Notes under the pieces: generated by a model
The model's database searches: none
What the model saw: the letters and a program-made list of their open reading frames with translations, nothing else
What the model was told of the DNA's origin: nothing
Made by a program: the position numbers and the translations under genes
Origin: Rhodospirillaceae bacterium
GTDB taxonomy: Bacteria > Pseudomonadota > Alphaproteobacteria > UBA11136
NCBI GenBank assembly: GCA_018663165.1
Contig: JABJES010000070.1
Location: 1 to 5,829, forward strand
Direction: 5' to 3'
DNA: 5,829 nucleotides
Shown: in pieces, positions 1 through 4,424 of the stretch
Layout: the number at the start of each line of letters is the position of its first letter
Position numbering within the stretch: the stretch's first letter is position 1

Positions 1-1
1 C

Positions 2-1639
2 GGCGCCCTGTCGCTTGCTCCCTTTATCGGCCTTCACGAAGGACTATTGTACTGGGGTGTGATGATCAGCCCAGCTCTTGAAATCCTGACTCTGTGGGTT
101 CTTTTCTGGGCGACGCGGCCCCTGCTTTCAAGCGGGTGGTTTTTGCTGATGGCGGTGCTTTTCGCCACCCAGCCTGCCCTGCGCGCCTATTTTCTGATCG
201 CCCGGCCGGATCATCACAGCCTGCAGATTTTTTTATATGCGGCGCTTTTTGCTCTGATGCTGCGGAGCTTTATGGAGAAGACGCCGACCAGCCGATTCTT
301 TCTTGCCGGAGGGATCGCAGCTCTTGCCTTGTGGGTCAGCATTGAGGCTCTGGTGCCTATTTTTTCCATTCTCGCCACCCTTGGCCTGTTGTGGCTCTGG
401 CCATGCAATGCCCAGTCGGGGGGCGAGGTGGCGGGGGACGAGGTGGTGCGGCGGGGCTATCTCACCGCCCTTATCCGTTTTCTCCAGGGAATTGCATTGT
501 TCCTTCTTCCTGCTCTTGCCATTGAGCGCGTATCTTTTGATTGGTTGAGCGTCGTTTATGACCGGCTCTCGATTGTTCATGTTGTTCTTTTCGGCCTTAC
601 GGCCCTGACATGGATTGGCATTGGCCGAGCCGAGGCAAAGCTTGTCGTCGCCGGGCGTGGGGGTCTTTTGTTGCGTCTTGGGCTAACGGCATTGGGCATT
701 ATTTTGCCGCTTTTCGTCATCGGGATTATCTTTCCCGATTTTTTCAAAGGACCTTTCGCCGAGGTTGATCCTCGGATCATGGGCATCTGGTTTGACCGGA
801 TTTCCGAGGTCCAGCCGTTGTTGAAGGGCGATTTTGAAACCACGGGGCGGCTGATCTTCATGCTTGGTCCGGGTTTTCTGGCGCTTGCTGCTACCGCCTG
901 GGCGTTCTGGCGCGGCAGCACAGTTCCCCGCCCGGCGAGTTTTTACGTTTTTCTTTCTTTGGTGCTTTTTACAGTACTCGGTCTCTATCAGGTGCGCTGG
1001 GCCAGCTATGCTGAATTGATCGCAGTTTTGCCCTGGACGATCCTGCTAGCGGCGACCATGGCGTGGCGCGGCGGCTGGCATCTCAAAAGCGGTGTTTTCG
1101 TGCCGTTACGTAGTGGGCTTTTCCTGATCGTGCTGCTGGCCCATTTCATCCTCGGCGGGGTTTGCCTGAAACTGGCGGAAGAGTCTAAGCCGACAGACGA
1201 GCCACCGGTGTCGGAATCGGAAAAAAAGAAAGACACCTGTCAGTGGCCGGTGTTCGCGACGGCGTTCAGCAACCCGCTTTTCGACAAAGGGCGTCCGCTC
1301 ACTCTTTTCAGCTTTACCCATCAGGGGCCGGAAATTCTGTACCGCACCGGGCACAAGGTGGTGGGCACGCCTTATCACCGCAACGCGGCGGCGATCCTCG
1401 ATACCCATGACGTTCTAAGCGCTTTGGATATTGGCGCTGCTCACGATATTCTGGCCCGTCGCAAGGTCGATTATGTGGTGCTTTGCACAGATTCTCCAGA
1501 AGCGCGGGTCTATCGGGAAATGCCCGGTGAGACGTTGTTTGCCCGGCTGGAGGCGGGCACACCTCCGCCCTGGCTGCGCCCGGTGCCGCTTAACGGAAAG
1601 GCGGGCGTGTCGTTCCGCCTGTTCGAAATGGTGGATTAA
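2..1639 (+). CDS. STT3-like GT-C membrane protein, 5'-partial
   Basis: The reading frame is open to the left edge, so the N-terminus is missing; a TTG at 47 is only the first possible start inside the window and is unlikely to be real. Numbering from that TTG, residues 1-378 contain about ten hydrophobic segments (for example 29-51, 84-118, 208-232, 268-288, 353-378). A charged linker with EKKK (392-395) follows, then a soluble C-terminal domain of about 130 residues. Two motifs recall the STT3/AglB/PglB oligosaccharyltransferase superfamily: RPDHH (53-57) after an early membrane span, and ISEVQP (252-257) in a loop, comparable to the SVSE-type motif. The catalytic WWDYG motif is not seen; FTHQG (423-427) followed by LYRTGH and YHRN (443-446) occupies the comparable place. 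Family knowledge: such proteins transfer sugars or glycans from polyprenyl-linked donors at the periplasmic face. The exact substrate is unknown. I am fairly sure of the GT-C type, less so of the STT3 kinship. Confidence 0.75.
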   Translation, partial: GALSLAPFIGLHEGLLYWGVMISPALEILTLWVLFWATRPLLSSGWFLLMAVLFATQPALRAYFLIARPDHHSLQIFLYAALFALMLRSFMEKTPTSRFFLAGGIAALALWVSIEALVPIFSILATLGLLWLWPCNAQSGGEVAGDEVVRRGYLTALIRFLQGIALFLLPALAIERVSFDWLSVVYDRLSIVHVVLFGLTALTWIGIGRAEAKLVVAGRGGLLLRLGLTALGIILPLFVIGIIFPDFFKGPFAEVDPRIMGIWFDRISEVQPLLKGDFETTGRLIFMLGPGFLALAATAWAFWRGSTVPRPASFYVFLSLVLFTVLGLYQVRWASYAELIAVLPWTILLAATMAWRGGWHLKSGVFVPLRSGLFLIVLLAHFILGGVCLKLAEESKPTDEPPVSESEKKKDTCQWPVFATAFSNPLFDKGRPLTLFSFTHQGPEILYRTGHKVVGTPYHRNAAAILDTHDVLSALDIGAAHDILARRKVDYVVLCTDSPEARVYREMPGETLFARLEAGTPPPWLRPVPLNGKAGVSFRLFEMVD

Positions 1640-1689
1640 CGGCGCTTCAGCTTTATGTTTGCTTGGCGTGTGGTCGCCTGGCAGCACGA

Positions 1690-1842
1690 CTAGCCAAGGA
1701 TGGATTTGAGCACCTTGCCGAGTATGCCCAGCATCAGGAAAAAGGCGATGCTGGCGACATAGGGATCGCCGAAAGGAACGCCGGAAAAAAGGCTGGTCCA
1801 CAGCTTCCAGAAGAAAGAGAGAGATAATATTACTTCGGTCAT
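1690..1842 (-). CDS. Small hydrophobic membrane protein, 50 aa
   Basis: This short gene reads from ATG (1842-1840) to TAG (1692-1690) and encodes 50 residues. It is supported by a perfect AAGGAGG ribosome binding site ending 8 bases before the ATG. The protein starts MTEVILSLSF, has an aromatic, amphipathic first half with FFWKLW (10-15), a short polar turn with GVPFGDPY (21-28), and a hydrophobic helix from about 29 to 49 with FFLMLGILGK (34-43) and lysines near the end. One or two membrane-associated helices are likely, and there is no cleavable signal peptide. The gene converges on the STT3-like gene, with 50 bases between the stop codons, and diverges from the lipoprotein pair. I do not recognise a family. 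A regulatory small membrane protein or a toxin-like hydrophobic peptide are possibilities, but nothing here decides between them. Confidence 0.65.
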   Translation of the reverse strand: MTEVILSLSFFWKLWTSLFSGVPFGDPYVASIAFFLMLGILGKVLKSILG

Positions 1843-1850
1843 TTTCTGGC

Positions 1851-1857
1851 CCTCCTT
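1851..1857 (-). promoter_or_regulatory. Strong Shine-Dalgarno site of the 50-aa gene
   Basis: Read on the minus strand this is AAGGAGG, fully complementary to the anti-Shine-Dalgarno core, with 8 bases before the ATG at 1842. It is the best ribosome binding site in the window and the main argument that the short frame is translated. Confidence 0.75.
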
Positions 1858-2079
1858 GTCAGGTTGCCATGATTGCTGAGTTCAGGCTTGAATGTTATTT
1901 CGATGGCGATTCGATTACAGTGATGTAAGTCACTCTTTGTTTTCATTCAAATTTACCTTCATTCAGGCAATTAGACTCGGGCATCCGCCCTTCTGGCCTG
2001 CCCTTTTGGGGCAACACGTTGAATGGATATGGAAAATCTGAAAAAAGGGCCGTGCAAAAAGCGCTGGTTTTATTGCTGA
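1858..2079. other. Divergent intergenic region, no gene seen
   Basis: Between the 50-aa gene (leftward) and the lipoprotein promoter (rightward) no convincing coding frame was found. The stretch is AT-rich at 1890-1975. It contains a GTGA-N6-TCAC palindrome (1920-1933), two copies of TTCATTCA (1942-1949 and 1958-1965), and a small hairpin TGCCC-TTTTG-GGGCA (1999-2013). A leftward -10 candidate, TGTAAT on the minus strand (1919-1914), would start a transcript about 65 bases before the small gene's ATG, but it lacks a good -35. These elements suggest regulatory DNA; none is proven. Confidence 0.5.
1919..1934. promoter_or_regulatory. Candidate operator, CRP/FNR-type palindrome
   Basis: The sequence AGTGATGTAAGTCACT is an inverted repeat with 5-base arms and a 6-base spacer. 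Its core, GTGA-N6-TCAC, matches the half-sites and spacing of the CRP consensus TGTGA-N6-TCACA. It lies about 85 bases upstream of the small gene's ATG and overlaps a leftward -10 candidate, a position more usual for repression there. It is also about 150 bases upstream of the rightward promoter, which is far for a classical activator. A chance palindrome of this size cannot be excluded. Confidence 0.35.
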
Positions 2080-2113
2080 TTGACATGACAGGGGACTGAT
2101 TTTAGCCTAGATT
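2080..2113 (+). promoter_or_regulatory. Sigma70-type promoter of the lipoprotein pair
   Basis: Two overlapping solutions are present. TTGACA (2080-2085) has a 17-base gap to TAGCCT (2103-2108), and ATGACA (2085-2090) has a 17-base gap to TAGATT (2108-2113). The second gives 5 of 6 and 4 of 6 matches to the -35 and -10 consensus. Transcription would start near 2118-2122 and leave a leader of roughly 65-70 bases before the lipoprotein signal peptide codons. It is placed correctly to drive both lipoprotein genes as one transcript. Confidence 0.5.
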
Positions 2114-2175
2114 GGAGTTAACCCCGGTTTTGGGGGCGCTATTGGCGTTTTGTTTTGTTGTTTGTGCATTAGCCT

Positions 2176-2180
2176 AGGAG
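2176..2180 (+). promoter_or_regulatory. Shine-Dalgarno site pointing at 2187 (GTA)
   Basis: AGGAG lies 6 bases before codon 2187-2189, the spacing expected for initiation there. That codon is GTA rather than ATG, GTG or TTG. Translating from it gives a normal lipoprotein signal peptide, V-N-L-F-R-T-S-L-V-L-A-S-F-V-L-A-G-C, with an arginine in the n-region. An in-frame TAG sits at 2175-2177, so no earlier start is possible in this frame. The next in-frame GTG (2211) is 30 bases past this site, with no ribosome binding site of its own. Confidence 0.55.
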
Positions 2181-2210
2181 TCGCCAGTAAATCTTTTTCG
2201 AACCTCTCTT

Positions 2211-2912
2211 GTGCTGGCCTCCTTTGTGCTGGCGGGCTGTAGCCAGTCATCCAATCCATCGCCAAGATTTAACGATGAGCAAGGCGTTCTTTCCAGCGCT
2301 GGCCATTGGCAGATTCTCGCTCTGACAACGGCTGACCGGATTGTCGATTACCTTGAAGGGGTTGCTTATTCGAACGGCGCGTCCAAAAAGGATCTGCCGA
2401 GTGCGATGGTCAGCAGCAAGCCGCTTTATGTGCGCCCTGGCGATCCGGGCATGATCTTTAGCCGCACCTTTCATGAAGATCTCAAGACGGCGCTTCTTGA
2501 TCGTGGCTGGACGGTGACCGACAGTTCAAAAGGCGCTCTTAGCGTCGATACGGGCATCCAGCTTATTCCCCGTGACGGCAATGTCTCACCGAAAGAATTT
2601 CCCGGCACCTTCAGCGCCCTTGCTTACGGCGTTTGGGCCTTGAACAGCTTTACCATCGCGCGCGTATTCGGCGCTGGTGGTCTGGCCGACGTTATCAATA
2701 ACAACCGCGCCCAGGGCGGTGCCCAGGTTAATATCACGACGACTTTGATGGACGGTGATTTATATCTGCTGCGTAAGACGTCCTCTTATTATATCGAAGA
2801 CGCCGACATCCGGCAGTATGCGGGAACCATGCCCTCGGCGCGCCCGGTGGCGCCCCTTGACGTGGAAGAAACGCCGCCGGCGGTTGAAACTTTCAAAGTG
2901 GTGGATGAATAA
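2211..2912 (+). CDS. Lipoprotein of unrecognised family, partner of FlgO-domain protein
   Basis: The start given is the first conventional start codon (GTG 2211), but it leaves only nine residues before the lipobox cysteine, too short for a signal peptide. Translation probably begins at 2187, adding eight codons and giving 241 residues with lipobox LAGC and cysteine at residue 18. The mature protein starts SQSSNPSP, a low-complexity tether. Counting from 2211, PLYVRPGD (72-79) begins a strand, then a helix leads to LLDRGWTV (95-102), alternating strands, a hydrophobic stretch ALAYGVWALNSF (136-147), the strand motif VNITTTLMDGDLYLLRKT (173-190) and a proline-rich acidic tail. The strand-helix-G-(W/Y) pattern resembles the FlgO domain encoded next door, so it may be a distant relative of the same fold (inference). 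The stop overlaps the next ATG by one base (TAATG), so the two are probably translationally coupled. Likely an envelope lipoprotein, probably in the outer membrane. Confidence 0.75.
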   Translation: MLASFVLAGCSQSSNPSPRFNDEQGVLSSAGHWQILALTTADRIVDYLEGVAYSNGASKKDLPSAMVSSKPLYVRPGDPGMIFSRTFHEDLKTALLDRGWTVTDSSKGALSVDTGIQLIPRDGNVSPKEFPGTFSALAYGVWALNSFTIARVFGAGGLADVINNNRAQGGAQVNITTTLMDGDLYLLRKTSSYYIEDADIRQYAGTMPSARPVAPLDVEETPPAVETFKVVDE

Positions 2913-3514
2913 TGACTCTTTCTCCTGTCGTTTTAGTCGGCCGGACAGCGCGGGCGCTTCTGGTGTCTTCTCTTGCTCTTGTCGCGATTGCCTGTAACAC
3001 GCCGCAAACCGGTCAGGTTCCTTTTGACGCTAAAAACAAACCGGTCGATGTTGATCTCGCCGGGCAGAGCTATAGCGCAACTGAAATGTTGCTGCAAAAT
3101 ACTCAGCAAACGTTGGATATGGGTCGCCCGATTCTGGTTGCCAGCCTGGTCAATGTCGCCAATCTCGAGCGTTCGTCCAATCTCGGCCGGGTGGTTTCCG
3201 AACAGGTTGGCTCACGCCTTTCCCAGCTCGGCTATGATACGCGCGAGACCAAGCTGCGCGGCTCCTTCCTGATCAAAGAGGGTGCTGGCGAATTTGCCCT
3301 CTCTCGTGAGATCAAGGCGATCAGCGCTAAACAGAACGCTCAGGCGGTTATCGCCGGGGTTTACGCTGTGGCGCGCAGTAAGGTCATGGTGACCTTGCGG
3401 TTGATCCGCGCCAAGGACGGGAAAATTCTTTCATCGGTTGATTACACTCTGCCCATGGGGCCGGACACCGCCGCCCTCCTTGGGCCGTACGATATCGTTC
3501 AGTACCGCCAATAA
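2912..3514 (+). CDS. FlgO-domain outer membrane lipoprotein
   Basis: This encodes 200 residues. The N-terminus has an arginine-containing n-region, a hydrophobic core (15-27) and Cys28 in VAIAC, a slightly non-standard lipobox. A FlgO-type domain spans about 58-182. It shows the hallmark ILVASLVNVANLERSSNLGR (74-93), SEQVGSRLSQLGY (96-108), then KLRGSFLIKEGAGEFALSRE (114-133) with its EF-LSR element, AQAVIAGVYAVA (143-154) and the end strands LRLIRAKDGKILSSVDYTLP (162-181). Known: FlgO of Vibrio is an outer-membrane lipoprotein needed for flagellar stability and motility, but the domain also occurs in lipoproteins far from flagellar genes. None is seen here, so I give no gene symbol. Start: ATG overlaps the upstream stop, with only a weak GGATG-like site, consistent with coupled translation. 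The stop lies in a tandem repeat and a terminator follows 65 bases later. Confidence 0.85.
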   Translation: MTLSPVVLVGRTARALLVSSLALVAIACNTPQTGQVPFDAKNKPVDVDLAGQSYSATEMLLQNTQQTLDMGRPILVASLVNVANLERSSNLGRVVSEQVGSRLSQLGYDTRETKLRGSFLIKEGAGEFALSREIKAISAKQNAQAVIAGVYAVARSKVMVTLRLIRAKDGKILSSVDYTLPMGPDTAALLGPYDIVQYRQ

Positions 3515-3550
3515 GCAGTCTGCCAATAAGCAGCTTGCCAGTAGCAGTTT
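3507..3550 (+). repeat. Degenerate 15-bp tandem repeat, three copies
   Basis: Copy 1 (3507-3521) is GCCAATAAGCAGTCT, copy 2 (3522-3536) is GCCAATAAGCAGCTT, and copy 3 (3537-3550) is GCCAGTAGCAGTTT with one base lost. A partial GCCAA begins a fourth copy at 3551. The first copy contains the TAA stop of the FlgO-domain gene. Because the unit is five codons long, the second copy gives another in-frame TAA (3527-3529) and the third an in-frame TAG (3542-3544). Probably a local slippage duplication at the gene end. Confidence 0.8.
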
Positions 3551-3578
3551 GCCAACAGGTTTTTTGTGTAATGGATTG

Positions 3579-3615
3579 ACGCCGCCTGGATTATTCGAGC
3601 GGCGTTTTTTCTTTT
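3579..3615 (+). terminator. Rho-independent terminator after the lipoprotein pair
   Basis: A 7-bp GC-rich stem, ACGCCGC (3579-3585) pairing with GCGGCGT (3599-3605), encloses a 13-base loop and is followed by six Ts, a C and four Ts (3605-3615). It ends the rightward transcript. The T tract runs into the stop codon of the convergent glycosyltransferase gene (3614-3616). Read leftward the hairpin is not followed by a T run, so it is probably one-directional. Confidence 0.85.
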
Positions 3616-4318
3616 AGCGCCAGAACCACAATTCCCGCCAGAACTGAAAGTAATAAGCGCCGCCCCAGCGGATGATCTGGAGTTTCCGATCACCGCCGAT
3701 GCGGGCGGGTTCGTCCTCGGCAATTTCGGTGATGCGCTTTTTCCGCTTGGCGGCGCGCACAGACATCAGAGGCTCCCAACTGATAATCGTGCCGAAAAGT
3801 TTCTCCGGTAAAAGATAGGATTCTTCCCGGTCGAGATCGAGCTCGGTGATCAGCTCACGGGTATAAGCCCGCAGGATAACCATGACATCTGTATAATTGC
3901 CCCCGTGCAGAAGGTTGACGGTTTTGGTGAAAAGCCAGTTGCCAAAGGCGGTGATGATGTCGTCGTCGTCACTTACAGCGTCGTCGAGATAGCGTGAGGC
4001 GATGACGAGATCATGCCCTTCCTGCATTTTTTTGATCAGCCGGGGAATGGCGCGCACGGGGCAATTGCCGTCGGGGCTAAAACTGATGATGATGTCGCCG
4101 GTAACCTTGGGAAAGGATTCGAAATAGGCAAAGCGGATACCCTTTTGCCGCTGCTCGTGAACCTGGTACCCCTGTTCGCGCGCCCATTCCACGGTGCCGT
4201 CGGTTGAGCCGCCATCAACGATCATGATCTGGTCGCACCAGGTCGGATCGATTTGGGGCATGATCGCTTTCATGCCATCAATCTCGTTGAGGGTAAGAAC
4301 AAGAAGGGTGGTTTTCAT
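3614..4318 (-). CDS. Family 2 glycosyltransferase, polyprenyl-phosphate sugar synthase type
   Basis: This encodes 234 residues with a GT-A fold and no membrane segment. LTLNE (8-12) and IVDGGSTDGT (33-42) are the nucleotide-sugar binding signature of DPM1/DPG-synthase-like GT2 enzymes. SFSPDGN (79-85) stands where the family usually has a DAD/DxD metal-binding motif, so the metal ligand is carried by a variant SPDG motif. ASRY (107-110), the acidic run SDDDD (116-120), TDVMVILRAYTREL (143-156) and ITEIAEDEPARIGG (196-209) are the further conserved blocks. The length fits the short, membrane-anchor-free type. Expected role: transfer of a sugar from a nucleotide sugar to a polyprenyl phosphate at the inner face of the membrane, making the donor for GT-C enzymes such as the neighbours. 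The sugar cannot be told. The gene follows the YfhO-like gene after a 106-base gap, probably in the same transcript. No strong ribosome binding site is visible before its ATG. Confidence 0.85.
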   Translation of the reverse strand: MKTTLLVLTLNEIDGMKAIMPQIDPTWCDQIMIVDGGSTDGTVEWAREQGYQVHEQRQKGIRFAYFESFPKVTGDIIISFSPDGNCPVRAIPRLIKKMQEGHDLVIASRYLDDAVSDDDDIITAFGNWLFTKTVNLLHGGNYTDVMVILRAYTRELITELDLDREESYLLPEKLFGTIISWEPLMSVRAAKRKKRITEIAEDEPARIGGDRKLQIIRWGGAYYFQFWRELWFWR

Positions 4319-4424
4319 GATTCTGGATTTGCCTTGGGACGAGGTTGGATCAAAAGCCTCTCATAAAGAAGAGCTAAATGCTGGAATGGATGCACACAAT
4401 ACTGGCTTGAATACTGATGTTGTT
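4319..4424 (-). other. Spacer between YfhO-like and GT2 genes
   Basis: No gene is seen in these 106 bases. At its upstream end (4405-4430) there is an inverted repeat, GCTTGAA pairing with TTCAAGC around a 12-base loop, that overlaps the TGA stop of the YfhO-like gene. It lacks a T run and so is not a standard terminator; it could protect the 3' end of the upstream message or be chance. No clear separate promoter for the GT2 gene was found. Confidence 0.4.

Noticed and set aside
577..921. A 114-codon minus-strand open frame inside the STT3-like gene
   Set aside because: Antisense shadow of a GC-rich membrane protein gene; its product is basic and proline-rich without family features.
1665..1678. 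GGCG-TGTGGT-CGCC hairpin between the convergent STT3-like and small genes, as a terminator
   Set aside because: The stem is only 4 bp and no T run follows on either strand.
1415..1801. A 128-codon minus-strand open frame covering the end of the STT3-like gene and the small gene
   Set aside because: It lies antisense to well-supported coding sequence and in another frame of the 50-aa gene. Its product is rich in R, H, P and Q with no recognisable pattern.
2023..2079. An 18-codon frame starting with ATG at 2023 in the lipoprotein upstream region (possible leader peptide)
   Set aside because: No good ribosome binding site, and it lies upstream of the predicted promoter, so it would not be on the lipoprotein transcript.
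2120..2157. CCCC/GGGG and CGC/GCG hairpins followed by T-rich sequence, resembling an attenuator in the lipoprotein leader
   Set aside because: Stems are only 3-4 bp and the T tract is interrupted by Gs, too weak to call a terminator or riboswitch.
3499..3723. A minus-strand frame whose product ends in repeated YWQ units
   Set aside because: The repeated residues are just the translation of the 15-bp tandem repeat, and the rest overlaps the terminator and is in the wrong frame of the GT2 gene.
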